A stretch of 64,000 nucleotides of DNA, from the NCBI GenBank assembly GCA_016713325.1, contig JADJPJ010000006.1, positions 124,001 through 188,000 on the forward strand, in the 5' to 3' direction. Positions 48,245 through 57,614 of the stretch are shown here, piece by piece. The notes under the pieces are model-generated. The model did not search any database, was not told where the DNA came from, and saw only the letters and a list, made by a program, of their open reading frames with translations. This DNA comes from Candidatus Flexifilum affinis. GTDB taxonomy: Bacteria > Chloroflexota > Anaerolineae > Aggregatilineales > Phototrophicaceae. The translations under genes and the position numbers were made by a program. Positions within the stretch are counted from its first letter, which is position 1. Each line of letters opens with the position of its first letter.

Positions 48245-48307
48245 GTCGCGGCGCTTCCGCCGCGTCTCGCGCCGCCTCCGTTTCCTTCAGCACCGCGTTT
48301 GTTTGTA

Positions 48308-48343
48308 TACAGTTAATTTACTGTACACGTTTCGCTCTGTCAA
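48308..48343 (-). promoter_or_regulatory. rRNA operon promoter with overlapping dyad
   Basis: TTGACA (48338-48343), 17 bases, TAAATT (48315-48320) on the minus strand, about 110 bases before 16S. TACAGT (48308-48313 region) and ACTGTA (48320-48325) form a perfect dyad across the -10. The rest of the 310-base gap 48205-48514 holds the leader and a GC-rich stretch with no gene. Confidence 0.75.
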
Positions 48344-48514
48344 GGCTGACTATCCCTCGTTTTTCACATCTGCACAAACTCATTTGTGATACTTGGGATA
48401 TCCGCCCTTCACCGAAGAGCGCCGCTTTCTTGACAGCGAGACGGGAGTATAGCATGCGAAAATCCCCTGTAAAGGGTCAGTTCGTGCCTGTTTTCCCGTG
48501 ACTCATGAGCTTCT

Positions 48515-49792
48515 TCACGGATCAAATCGCACCACACACAGGGTGAGATCATCATGCAGCCCATCGTCATATCGACCATCCGAATGCCGGTCCAGGGCAC
48601 CCTCAACCGAGCGGATGATCTCCTCAGCACTCCCGTCAATGCTGCGCACCACCACATCGGCAAGGCGTCGATCGCCGAACTCCTGACCATGCGGGCTCTC
48701 GGTCTCGACCACGCCATCCGTGTAGTAAACCATCACGTCACCCGGCTCCAGTTGCATCCGCGTCTCGTGCACAGGATTATCGATGAACCAACCAAGCGCC
48801 CTGCCCCCGCGTGACATCCACTCGATCTGACCGGTCCGCCGCCGAAAAAGCAGGGGTGGGTTGTGCCCGGCATTGACATGGATGGAGTGCCCTGCGTCGT
48901 TGAAAACACTGTAGTAGGCCGTGACGAACATGCCGCTCGCGACGTCCTCGACCAGCAGGTCGTTGGTCCGGCGCAGCACCTCGACCGGCGTGTAATCCGA
49001 CACGGCGCAGGTTCGAATCATGCTGCGGGTGGAAGCCATGCACAGCGCCGCCGCAGCGCCCTTGTCGGAGACATCGGCGATCACCAGCCCCATCGTCCGC
49101 GGGTTGATCAGGAACCCGTCGTAGAAGTCGCCCGCCATTTCTCGAGCAGAACGCCACCACACAGCGATTTCATAGCCGGGCAGCTTCGGCATGGTGCGCG
49201 GCAGCAGCGACATCTGCATCTCACGCGCCATCTGAAGTTCACGCTCTAAACGCCCCTTCTCGACCGCCATCAGGTACAGCCGCGCATTCTCAATAGCGAT
49301 GGCCGCCTGGCTGGCGACCGCGCTGATCAGATGGACATCAGACTCGTCGAAAATGCGGGCCTTGATCGTCGTATCGACATAGACCATGCCGATCAGCCGG
49401 TCCTTCAGCAGCATCGGCGCGCAAAGAATCGCTCGCAGTTTGTTGAGCATGACGCTGGAGGCCATCTTGAACTGAGGATCCATCTGGGCATTATTGGTCA
49501 GAAGGGTCTGACGGCTGTCCAGGACATGATTGACCACCGTAGTACTGTAGGCCTCGTCCGGTGCCAGGTTCTCCCCTTCCGGGCTGCGTGCCACCTTGAC
49601 TTCCAGGCTGCCGGTCGCCTCGTTCAGTACCATCAGAAAGCCACGCTGCGCCCGCATGACCTGCATGACGGCATCCATGACATTCTGCAGCACCTGATCG
49701 AAGTCCAGGCTGGAATTGATCATCTGCGTGATGTCATACAACGCAAGCAGATGTTCCTGGTCGATCTTGCGCAGACTCTCCGGGTGTGCCAT
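48515..49792 (-). CDS. GAF-domain PP2C (SpoIIE/RsbU-type) protein phosphatase
   Basis: 425 residues. Residues 20-175 are a GAF domain (ALYDITQMINSSLDFDQVLQ); a helix-rich linker LERELQMAREMQMSLLP, typical of RsbU proteins, precedes the PP2C domain (AGDFYDGFLINPRTMGLVIADVSDKGAAAALCM, GHNPPLLF, YTDGVVET, DDLTLCVVRF). The aspartates needed for Mn2+ binding are present (GDFYD, DVSDKG, DDLT). It probably dephosphorylates an anti-anti-sigma factor, none of which is in the window. Confidence 0.9.
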   Translation of the reverse strand: MAHPESLRKIDQEHLLALYDITQMINSSLDFDQVLQNVMDAVMQVMRAQRGFLMVLNEATGSLEVKVARSPEGENLAPDEAYSTTVVNHVLDSRQTLLTNNAQMDPQFKMASSVMLNKLRAILCAPMLLKDRLIGMVYVDTTIKARIFDESDVHLISAVASQAAIAIENARLYLMAVEKGRLERELQMAREMQMSLLPRTMPKLPGYEIAVWWRSAREMAGDFYDGFLINPRTMGLVIADVSDKGAAAALCMASTRSMIRTCAVSDYTPVEVLRRTNDLLVEDVASGMFVTAYYSVFNDAGHSIHVNAGHNPPLLFRRRTGQIEWMSRGGRALGWFIDNPVHETRMQLEPGDVMVYYTDGVVETESPHGQEFGDRRLADVVVRSIDGSAEEIIRSVEGALDRHSDGRYDDGLHDDLTLCVVRFDP

Positions 49793-49973
49793 AGGAACTC
49801 ACTTCTTTCTGGGAACAGAGAACCGCCGTACCCGCTGTCGCAGCGCTCCAGGGCGGATTACCCGACATCGGCACACGTCCTATAGTACCGGTTCTACGCC
49901 AAGCTTGCGATGTCGTCTGCTATAATCTTCGGGTGTTTCGCCGCGACGGAATATTACCTGAAAGCACATTCTC

Positions 49974-50996
49974 ATGAAATTTGATGTCACTATTTTTCCG
50001 GACAACCTCAATAGTGCTGGTGAGCTCGCGCGCACCGTAGAAGCCTACGGCTTTCACGGATTGTGGACATCCGAGACCGCTCATAATCCTTTTCTGCCGC
50101 TGACGCACGCCGCGGGCGCCACGCAACGCATCGACCTGGGCACAGCCATTGCCGTCGCCTTTCCCCGCAGCCCAATGGTCACCGCACAGATCGCCTGGGA
50201 TCTGGCAGAACAGTCGAAGGGCCGCTTCATTCTCGGGCTGGGCACTCAGGTGAAGCCGCACATCGAGAAGCGCTTCAGTACGCCCTGGGGCTCACCGGCG
50301 CCGCGGCTCCGCGAATATATCGAATCCATGCGCGCGATCTGGCGCAGCTTCCAGACTGGCGCCCCCCTGCGCTATGTTGGTGAACACTACAAGTTCACTT
50401 TGCTGACGCCCTTCTTCTCCCCTACGCCGATGCCACATTCAGAGATCCCAATCTACATCGCCGGTGTCAACGAGTACCTCTGCCGGTTGGCCGGCGAACT
50501 GTGCCAGGGCTTCCATGTGCATCCCTTCCACACGACCCGATACCTGCGCGATCTGATCATCCCCAATATCGTGATCGGCGCTGAAAAAGGCGGTCGAAAA
50601 CGCGAAGATTGCGCACTGACCTGCGCGATCTTCGTCGTCACAGGCAAGAACCAGGAGGAAATCCGCAACAATGCCGGCATGGTGCGCTCGCAGATCGCCT
50701 TCTATGCCAGTACCCCCAGCTACCGCGCGGTCATGGACATGCACGGCTGGGGCGAACTCCATGAGCAGCTCAACCAGCTCTCGCGTGAGGGCCGCTGGTT
50801 CGAAATGGGCGATCTGATCAGCGACGACATGCTCCACGAATTCGCCGTCAGCGCTCCTTACGACGAACTGGGGCAGGCGGTCAAAGCACGCTATGAGGGA
50901 CTGCTCGACCGCGTGGGGTACTATATTCCCTTCAAACCCGAAGAGGCTGAGAACAAGCCCATCTGGGACAATGCAACCTCCGTCTTCTGTCAGTGA
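49974..50996 (+). CDS. LLM class F420-dependent oxidoreductase
   Basis: 340 residues of the luciferase-like TIM barrel. FHGLWTSETAHNPFLPL, IDLGTAIAVAFPRSPMVTAQIAWDL, GRFILGLGTQVKPHIEKRF and IPIYIAGVNEYLCRLAGE fit the F420-dependent group (TIGR03617 type). Cofactor inferred from family and from a second F420-type enzyme at 13937. It is followed 25 bases later by the M20 dipeptidase. Confidence 0.85.
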   Translation: MKFDVTIFPDNLNSAGELARTVEAYGFHGLWTSETAHNPFLPLTHAAGATQRIDLGTAIAVAFPRSPMVTAQIAWDLAEQSKGRFILGLGTQVKPHIEKRFSTPWGSPAPRLREYIESMRAIWRSFQTGAPLRYVGEHYKFTLLTPFFSPTPMPHSEIPIYIAGVNEYLCRLAGELCQGFHVHPFHTTRYLRDLIIPNIVIGAEKGGRKREDCALTCAIFVVTGKNQEEIRNNAGMVRSQIAFYASTPSYRAVMDMHGWGELHEQLNQLSREGRWFEMGDLISDDMLHEFAVSAPYDELGQAVKARYEGLLDRVGYYIPFKPEEAENKPIWDNATSVFCQ

Positions 50997-51021
50997 ACAC
51001 GCAAGGAATCGAGAACCACTC

Positions 51022-52389
51022 ATGACTGATCCCCGTACCTATGCACAGGAGCATGCTGAGACCTTTCGCAGCCAGCTCTACGAACTGATCCGCATCCCCA
51101 GCGTCAGCACTGAGCCAGATCTGGCCGGCGAAGTGCGCCACGCCGCCGACTGGATCGCCGACGAACTGAAGCGGATCGGGGCGGAGCACGTCGCCGTCAT
51201 GCCGACCGCCGGCCACCCCGTCGTCTATGGGGATTGGCTAAAGGCGGAACCGGGCGCGCCGACCGTGCTCGTCTATGGACACTACGACGTCCAGCCCGCG
51301 TCAATGAGCGACGGCTGGCACACCGACCCATTCGAGCCTACCGAGCGCGACGGCTTCATCTACGCGCGCGGCTCGTCCGACGACAAGGGGCAAATGTTCA
51401 TTCACATCAAGGCGCTGGAATCGTTCCTGGCGACCCAGGGCAGCGCGCCGGTAAACCTGAAGTTTCTGTTCGAGGGTGAGGAAGAGATCGGCTCGAAGAA
51501 CCTGCTGCCCTTCCTGCAGGCGAACCGTGAACTGCTCAAGTCTGACGTGTGCGTCATTTCCGACACCGGCATGCGCGACATTCGCCAGCCGTCGCTGACG
51601 TACGCCCTGCGCGGACTGACCTACATGCAGATCGACGTGACCGGTGCTGCGAGGGACCTGCACAGTGGCGGCTACGGCGGCGTGGTGCACAATCCAGCGT
51701 TAGCTCTGGCGCAGATCATCGCCAGACTGCACAACCCGGACAACAGCATCGCCGTGCCCGGCTTCTACGACGATGTGCTGCCACTCAGCCCGGAAGAACG
51801 CGCTGAACTCGCCAAGCAGGATATCACTGAAGAGAAGCTGATCGCCGAGACCAACGTACCGGCCTCCTGGGGCGAGGAAGGCTACAGCCTGCGCGAACGC
51901 GTCGGCGCACGGCCAACCATGGAGATCAACGGCCTGCTGAGCGGTTGGACGGGCGCAGGATCCAAGACCGTCCTTCCGGCTACGGCAATGGCCAAGGTCA
52001 GTTGCCGGTTGGTCGCCAACCAGAATCCACACCGCATCTATGAACTGGTGCGCGACTACGTCGCCAGCATCGCGCCGCCCACAGTGAAGGTGGTGGTCAG
52101 CCTGATCAATACGGGCGATCCAGCGATCGTCGACATTCACTCGCCGTACGTCAAAGCCGCCGTGAGCGCCTATGAACGGGGCTGGGGAGCGGCGCCAAAC
52201 TACGCACGCGAGGGAGGCAGCATCCCGGTTGTCGCCGACTTCAAGCGAGAACTGGGTATCGACTCGGTGCTGCTCGGTTTCGGTTTGAATACCGATGGCG
52301 CTCACGGACCGAACGAGCATTTCAGCATCGAGATGTTCCACCTCGGAATCGACACCGCGATCTGTTTCTACGAGGATCTGCGCGGCTAG
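51022..52389 (+). CDS. M20 family dipeptidase
   Basis: 455 residues with the zinc peptidase motifs VYGHYDVQPAS, RGSSDDKGQMFIHI, FEGEEEIGSKNL, VISDTGMRD and GPNEHFSIEMFH, plus a lid insert about 190-350. It resembles the cytosolic dipeptidase/CPG70 branch that cleaves short peptides. ATG 51022; the longer frame upstream overlaps the LLM gene. Confidence 0.92.
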   Translation: MTDPRTYAQEHAETFRSQLYELIRIPSVSTEPDLAGEVRHAADWIADELKRIGAEHVAVMPTAGHPVVYGDWLKAEPGAPTVLVYGHYDVQPASMSDGWHTDPFEPTERDGFIYARGSSDDKGQMFIHIKALESFLATQGSAPVNLKFLFEGEEEIGSKNLLPFLQANRELLKSDVCVISDTGMRDIRQPSLTYALRGLTYMQIDVTGAARDLHSGGYGGVVHNPALALAQIIARLHNPDNSIAVPGFYDDVLPLSPEERAELAKQDITEEKLIAETNVPASWGEEGYSLRERVGARPTMEINGLLSGWTGAGSKTVLPATAMAKVSCRLVANQNPHRIYELVRDYVASIAPPTVKVVVSLINTGDPAIVDIHSPYVKAAVSAYERGWGAAPNYAREGGSIPVVADFKRELGIDSVLLGFGLNTDGAHGPNEHFSIEMFHLGIDTAICFYEDLRG

Positions 52390-52393
52390 GCCC

Positions 52394-52430
52394 GCATCAG
52401 AGGACCGGCGAATCGCCGGTCCTCTGATGC
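52394..52430. terminator. 18-bp perfect hairpin between convergent genes
   Basis: GCATCAGAGGACCGGCGA and its complement around a single A, four bases after the dipeptidase stop. There is no U-run; probably a two-way transcript end. Confidence 0.6.
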
Positions 52431-52434
52431 ACCC

Positions 52435-53742
52435 TCAATTCGCCCACACACGCTGGTAGGCGGCCCATTCCTCGTCGTCGGTCTCCCACCCCGCGTAGAT
52501 GGCGACGCCGGTGATGTATCGCGCCGCTTCCCCCGCCTGCTCCAGCCCGGCGCGAATGCCGCGCACAGCCGATTCGATGTTCTCGACAGCCGGGTCATGA
52601 CCGGGAGGCGCAGCCGGATAGGTCGGCACCCCGATCAGGATCTCCACGGTCGTGCTGAGCTCCGCCACCGCAGCCGCGTAAACCAGGACCTGATACGCCA
52701 CCCAGTCGCTGTAGGCATCGGCCGACGTGTAGCCACTCTGGTATGTCATGACTGCCATCTGATCGACGAGCAGCGCCACACTCTGCTTGTATGACGTCTG
52801 CCATTCCGTGCTGGGCGCGATCAGCGGCGGCAGCGCAATCGCGTCGGTTGACGGGCTCCAATCCGGCGGCAGCGCAGCGGCGATCGGCACTTCAAGCCCG
52901 ACAGCGGCTCGCACAGCGCGCAGGAGCGCCAGAAAGTCCTGGTCGCCATCGCGCACGCCGGAGACCGGATCGACGTTGACAAACACGCCGTCAAAGCCAA
53001 GTTCAGTGACAACCCGCGAACTGAAAGCAGCAAACTGCTCCTGAACCGGTGTCTGACTGAGACGTGAAGACCCTGCCCCATCATCGATCGGCAGGCTCAC
53101 CCAGCCATAAAGACGCGCATCGGGGTAAGCAGCCTTGAACTGCGAGGCAAATGCCTGCACTGTGGACAGTTCCGCCTCGCGGCTCCACGCGCCGTTCGGC
53201 TGGAGCCAGCTTACCCAGGCGTAGACCAGGCCGATACGCCGACTGCGCAATTGCTCGACAAAGGCCGCGACATCGGCATCACTGTGTGTCTCATACGTCC
53301 ATTCGGGGCCGATCCACAAGGCGTTGCCAAAGGTCTGTTCGCCTTCGTTACGCAATCGACCAAGGCCAATGACGATCAAGACGATGAACACGACCGCGCC
53401 GATCACACCGAGAAGTGCGCGATTGAACGGAATGCGGATTCTCGGCATCTTGAACTGGCCCAGCGGTTGAAGCTGGCGCGGGATCTGGGCGCGCGTGGCA
53501 ATGGTGCCGGCGATCTCCTGCTGGCGCTTGCGCTGCGCCTGACGGGCTCGTGCTCGACCACGCGAGCCACGCTCGGCTGCCTCCCGCTCCGCTGGAATCA
53601 TCGACGGGGGCGCATTCACTGCGTCATCGAGTGGTACGGCGCTCAGCTCCTGCTCCGCTTCCGGGGTGACAGTCTCCTGCGGCGGTTGCTGGGGCGTATC
53701 TGACGGTTCTCCAGGCAGATTCAGTTCGTTCTCGTCGTCCAT
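52435..53742 (-). CDS. Membrane-anchored glycosidase-like (TIM-barrel) protein
   Basis: 435 residues. The N-terminal 100 residues are cytoplasmic, acidic then Arg-rich (RARARQAQRKRQQ). One transmembrane helix follows (ALLGVIGAVVFIVLIVIGL), then an extracellular domain with GLVYAWVSWLQPNG, FDGVFVNVDPVSG, MAVMTYQSGY and EILIGVPTYPA. These resemble the strands of a GH18-like barrel, but the DxDxE catalytic triad is not seen (NVDPVSG in its place). Last gene of the minus-strand operon from 61422. Confidence 0.6.
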   Translation of the reverse strand: MDDENELNLPGEPSDTPQQPPQETVTPEAEQELSAVPLDDAVNAPPSMIPAEREAAERGSRGRARARQAQRKRQQEIAGTIATRAQIPRQLQPLGQFKMPRIRIPFNRALLGVIGAVVFIVLIVIGLGRLRNEGEQTFGNALWIGPEWTYETHSDADVAAFVEQLRSRRIGLVYAWVSWLQPNGAWSREAELSTVQAFASQFKAAYPDARLYGWVSLPIDDGAGSSRLSQTPVQEQFAAFSSRVVTELGFDGVFVNVDPVSGVRDGDQDFLALLRAVRAAVGLEVPIAAALPPDWSPSTDAIALPPLIAPSTEWQTSYKQSVALLVDQMAVMTYQSGYTSADAYSDWVAYQVLVYAAAVAELSTTVEILIGVPTYPAAPPGHDPAVENIESAVRGIRAGLEQAGEAARYITGVAIYAGWETDDEEWAAYQRVWAN

Positions 53743-53764
53743 CTTCTCATGTCTTGTGGTGGAT

Positions 53765-54208
53765 TCACATTAGCCCGATACGATGCAGCAGCGGCGGTCC
53801 CAGCGTGAGCGCCCCTATGAGCAGTGAAGACACTGCCCCAAGGAGCACCGCTGCGGAGGCGACATCCTTGCCAACCTTGGCCATCGGATGATAGTCCGTC
53901 GTCGACAGGTTAATCGCCGCCTCGACCGCTGCGTTCAGGAACTCTGCCATCCAGACAATGGTGATGGTCAGGATGAGGACGGCCCACTCCACTAAACCAA
54001 TCTGAAGCCAGAGCGCCAAACCGAATACGGCCGCGCTGGCCACAGCCTGTATACGCGTATTTTTCTGCCGCCGCAGCATATAGAGCCAACCGGCCAGGGC
54101 AAAGCTAAGACTGGAAAACCGGTTAGGGCTGGTGCGGTAGCTGTAAGCATCCGGGTTGATCTCGGCCGTGCCGGTGAGGGCCTCAAACATCTCTTGTGTC
54201 TTGCTCAT
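53765..54208 (-). CDS. dgkA: Diacylglycerol/undecaprenol kinase (DgkA family)
   Basis: 147 residues with three membrane helices. RFSSLSFALAGWLYMLRRQKN, EFLNAAVEAAINL and HPMAKVGKDVASAAVLL carry the conserved glutamates and the KD site. In Gram-positive-type bacteria this family phosphorylates undecaprenol. It sits directly after ybeY, the common gene order. Confidence 0.9.
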   Translation of the reverse strand: MSKTQEMFEALTGTAEINPDAYSYRTSPNRFSSLSFALAGWLYMLRRQKNTRIQAVASAAVFGLALWLQIGLVEWAVLILTITIVWMAEFLNAAVEAAINLSTTDYHPMAKVGKDVASAAVLLGAVSSLLIGALTLGPPLLHRIGLM

Positions 54209-54223
54209 GGCGATGCGCCTCAG

Positions 54224-54697
54224 TTAATGATCGTCTTCCAGTTTCGGAACTATCGAAAGCGGCACATGCAGCGCATTCAAAGCCGCTTCCTGGGCGTCCC
54301 ACATCTCTGCACGCTCCTCGGGCGTCCCATGATCGTATCCCAGGAGATGCAGTGTCCCATGCACGACGAGCAGCAGCAGTCCCTGGTCCATAGGAAAGGA
54401 CTCTCGCTCCGCCTGGGCGGCCGAATATGGGTAGGCGATGACCAGATCGCCCAGGTATGGAGCTTCGCCAGGGACCGGATTCTCGTCCATCGGAAAGGAC
54501 AGTACATCGGTGGGCGCATCCACACCCCGAAACTGAAGGTTGAGCGCCGCGACCGCAGCGTCGTCGGTCAGGACGATCGTCATGGCGCTGTCCGGCTCCA
54601 CATCATGCGCCGTGAGCACAGTCACCGCCGCGCGCACCAACGCCTCGGGTTCGGCCGGAAATTCCTGGTCGTTCTGAACTTCGATCTGAAATGTCAT
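54224..54697 (-). CDS. ybeY: Endoribonuclease YbeY (rRNA maturation factor)
   Basis: 157 residues. HGTLHLLGYDH is the zinc-binding HxxxHxxxxxH motif, and DVLSFPMDE is the conserved pre-motif. YbeY processes the 3' end of 16S rRNA. It overlaps the upstream HD-domain gene by 4 bases. PhoH, often its neighbour, is not present. Confidence 0.95.
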   Translation of the reverse strand: MTFQIEVQNDQEFPAEPEALVRAAVTVLTAHDVEPDSAMTIVLTDDAAVAALNLQFRGVDAPTDVLSFPMDENPVPGEAPYLGDLVIAYPYSAAQAERESFPMDQGLLLLVVHGTLHLLGYDHGTPEERAEMWDAQEAALNALHVPLSIVPKLEDDH

Positions 54698-57129
54698 GTC
54701 TCTTCGCCTTTTTCGCCATCAGGCGCTTTGTCCCCGGACGGAGAGAAATCCTTCGCGTCCGCGGCAGTGATCTTCTGGGTTCTGCGCAGCGGCGGCACCA
54801 CCTGCAGCGGTGCATCTTCGTCATCGTCCGGCACGATCAGCGGCTTCATCTCGGTCGTCTGACGAGGGACCGGCGTCGGCGACTCTGCTGAGCCTGGCTC
54901 GCTTGATACAGACTCGACTTCGGGTACACGCCCGGCCGGCGCGGGGCGGTTCCGTGTGACGTAATCGGTCTGTGTCTCCGCCGGACCGGCGGCGCGCTCC
55001 ACCGAGGTGCGTCGTGGCGGGGCCGCGACCGGATAGTTAATCCGCGGGTGGAAAACACCTTGCAGCATTTCGATGAAGATGTTTCGCGCCATATCCAGGT
55101 CGCGCAGCGTCAGGTTCGACTCGTCGAGCTGTCCCTCAGCCATGCGCTGCTCGAAAATGCTATCGACGATCTCCGAGATCTCCTGCTTATTCGCTGGCTT
55201 GCGCGCCCGGACGATACTCTCGCAGCTATCGGCCAGCATCATGACCGCCGTCTCGCGGCTCTGCGGCTTAGGTCCGGGATAGGTGAACTGATCAATGTCG
55301 ACTGCTTCGGTATCTCCGGCCTGCTCCACCGCCTTGTTGTAGAAGTAGCCCACTTTGGTGGTGCCGTGGTGTTCCATGATGAAATCGCGAATGCGGACCG
55401 GCAACCGGAACTGTTTGGCCAGACGCTCGCCTTCAATGACATGCCCGAGGATGATGCTGGCGCTGCGGTACGGATCGTTCAGCGCATCGTGCGGGTTCAG
55501 GTTGTCCACCTGGTTCTCGACGAAAAATGCCGGATTCAGCATCTTGCCGACGTCGTGATACAGCGCTGCCACGCGCATCAGCGAGGCGTTGGCGTCAATG
55601 GCGTTAGCGGCCTGCTCGCACAGGTTGGCCACCTGAAGCGAGTGCTGATAGGTACCCGGCGCCTCGCGCAGCAAGCGCTGCAACAGCGGGTGGCTGGGCT
55701 GACTCAGCTCCACCAGCTTGAGGCTGGTCGGCAGATTCACGACGAAGGTCAGGACGTACATGCCCACCAGGGCGACCATGGCCGAGAGGATGCCATTGAT
55801 CAGGGCGTACAGGACCAGCAGTCCCAGTGTCGACGCCTCGCTGGAGGTCAGCAGTTCCAGGTTGAACATGGCCACGACGACGACGTTGGTCACGGAGATG
55901 AACATGCCGATGACAAAGTAGCTGTTCATCCGCTCGGTGCGGCGCAGGATGAGCGCGCCAACCATGCCGCCGGCGACCACCAGAGTCGTGATCTCCAGAG
56001 AGTTATTGGCCATCAGGCCGACCAGAATGCCCTGGGCCAGCGTGGCGATCACGGCCATCTCCGGCTTGGCGATCACCACGATCAGGAGCGCCAGCCCGGC
56101 TGCTGGATAAACATAGAACGGGGGTTGAACGCTGGCGAAGAACCGCGCGCTGAACAGACTGAACAGAAAGATCAGGCACAGCAGCGCCACGAAGCGCGCC
56201 CGCAAATAGGCACCATCAGGGAAGCGCGTCAGATAGAGCCCGACCAACACCATCGAGAGCAGGCTGCCAATCAGAGCACGGGTCAGGCTTTGAACGCGCT
56301 GGTCATCGACGTCGAACAGCCCCAGTCGGCGCAATGCCTCATCGTCGACCACGTCGAGGCGCGTTCCAGCTCGCACAACCACCTGCCCGCGCTCAAAACT
56401 CCGCGTTTCGGGCTGCACGTCGTCGATGGCCGCCTGCCGCGCCGCCTCGGTCCCCTGGACATCCACAAACCGATTGGGGCGCACCACATCACGGACCAAC
56501 TCGACGATGATGGCGGCCGTCCGCGCGTCGAAACGCAGCGACACCTGTGATGGAAGCTGCTCCTGCACGGTGGACAGGTCAAGTTCGCGGATCGCTTCGC
56601 GCATCACCCGTTCCAGCACGCTGATCGCCTCGGTGCCTACGGAACGCCAGGTCTCGTCATCCAGCAGCAGCAGGTCGGTGATGGTATTGGCCTCCAGGCG
56701 AAGCGCCGAGATCGCCCGCAGATCAGCCTGCTTCTGTTCGAAGGTGCCGTATGGATCGCGGCGGACATTTTCGATGAAGTCGAGAATCTGCTGCAGCAGC
56801 GTCGCCTGCTGCCGCGCGATCGTCGGATCGGGCGGATCGTAAATCAGGCTGACGGCATTGGCCGCTTCAATGCGCCGCTGCTCGGTGAGCACTTCGCTGA
56901 CGTACTCGACGTTAAACGGCGCGCGAATGTCCTCCTCGACCACGCTGCCGAGACCCAGCGACGACGATTGCTGCGACGGGAAAACGACATCGAAAGCGAC
57001 GGCCAGCGTCGAACCCACGACGAAAACGACGCCGATCAGCACCAGGGTCGCCCGGTGCAGCGGCGTCTCGCGCCGCAGCGTGGTGGACGGCGCAATACTG
57101 TCGACGAAGTCGGAGAAACGGCTAAGCAT
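54694..57129 (-). CDS. 7TM-HD family phosphohydrolase (PgpH-like)
   Basis: 811 residues. An N-terminal membrane helix, an extracellular 7TMR-HDED domain (about 55-270), seven membrane helices (about 275-480), then a cytoplasmic HD domain: HSLQVANLCEQAA, RVAALYHDVGKMLNPAFF, ILGHVIEGERLAK, MMLADSCESIVRA. These are the family's metal ligands (HDVGK, D in ADS). Family members hydrolyse cyclic di-AMP. The last 130 residues are a proline-rich tail. It overlaps yqeY by 8 bases and ybeY by 4. Confidence 0.92.
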   Translation of the reverse strand: MLSRFSDFVDSIAPSTTLRRETPLHRATLVLIGVVFVVGSTLAVAFDVVFPSQQSSSLGLGSVVEEDIRAPFNVEYVSEVLTEQRRIEAANAVSLIYDPPDPTIARQQATLLQQILDFIENVRRDPYGTFEQKQADLRAISALRLEANTITDLLLLDDETWRSVGTEAISVLERVMREAIRELDLSTVQEQLPSQVSLRFDARTAAIIVELVRDVVRPNRFVDVQGTEAARQAAIDDVQPETRSFERGQVVVRAGTRLDVVDDEALRRLGLFDVDDQRVQSLTRALIGSLLSMVLVGLYLTRFPDGAYLRARFVALLCLIFLFSLFSARFFASVQPPFYVYPAAGLALLIVVIAKPEMAVIATLAQGILVGLMANNSLEITTLVVAGGMVGALILRRTERMNSYFVIGMFISVTNVVVVAMFNLELLTSSEASTLGLLVLYALINGILSAMVALVGMYVLTFVVNLPTSLKLVELSQPSHPLLQRLLREAPGTYQHSLQVANLCEQAANAIDANASLMRVAALYHDVGKMLNPAFFVENQVDNLNPHDALNDPYRSASIILGHVIEGERLAKQFRLPVRIRDFIMEHHGTTKVGYFYNKAVEQAGDTEAVDIDQFTYPGPKPQSRETAVMMLADSCESIVRARKPANKQEISEIVDSIFEQRMAEGQLDESNLTLRDLDMARNIFIEMLQGVFHPRINYPVAAPPRRTSVERAAGPAETQTDYVTRNRPAPAGRVPEVESVSSEPGSAESPTPVPRQTTEMKPLIVPDDDEDAPLQVVPPLRRTQKITAADAKDFSPSGDKAPDGEKGEET

Positions 57130-57574
57130 TGCTCAGGAGTTCGCGAACAACTTCGTTCACAAGCTTCCCGTCTGCCACCCCTTTCACTTTCGGCATGAGC
57201 ACGCTCATGACCTTGCCCATTTCCTTGATCGAGGTGGCGCCGCTTTGCTGAATGGCGTCCTGCACCAGCGCGGCGATCTGCTCGCGCGAAAGCTGTGCCG
57301 GCAGAAAGTCCGCAATCACCGCCAGTTCGCGCTCTTCCTGGCCGGCAATGTCCTCTCGGCCGGCCTTGCGCGCTTCATCGATGCTCTCGCGGCGCTTCTT
57401 GACCTCTCGCTGCAAGACCTGCACCGTATCCTCCGCGGTGAGGTCACGCCGTTCATCCACCTCGATCTGCTTAAATGCGCTGATAGTCATGCGCAGCACA
57501 TCGCGGGTGAGCGCGTCTTTATTCAGCATGGCCTGCTTCAGCGCATCCTGCATCTTCACACGAGGATCGTCCAT
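57122..57574 (-). CDS. yqeY: GatB/YqeY domain protein
   Basis: 150 residues. MQDALKQAMLNKDALTRDVLRM and MGKVMSVLMPKVKGVADGK are diagnostic of YqeY, a helical domain similar to the tRNA-binding tail of GatB. Often next to pgpH, as here; exact role unknown. Confidence 0.93.
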   Translation of the reverse strand: MDDPRVKMQDALKQAMLNKDALTRDVLRMTISAFKQIEVDERRDLTAEDTVQVLQREVKKRRESIDEARKAGREDIAGQEERELAVIADFLPAQLSREQIAALVQDAIQQSGATSIKEMGKVMSVLMPKVKGVADGKLVNEVVRELLSNA

Positions 57575-57614
57575 GACGTCCGTCCTTTCAGGCCTGTCTC
57601 GGCTTGGTCTTCGC

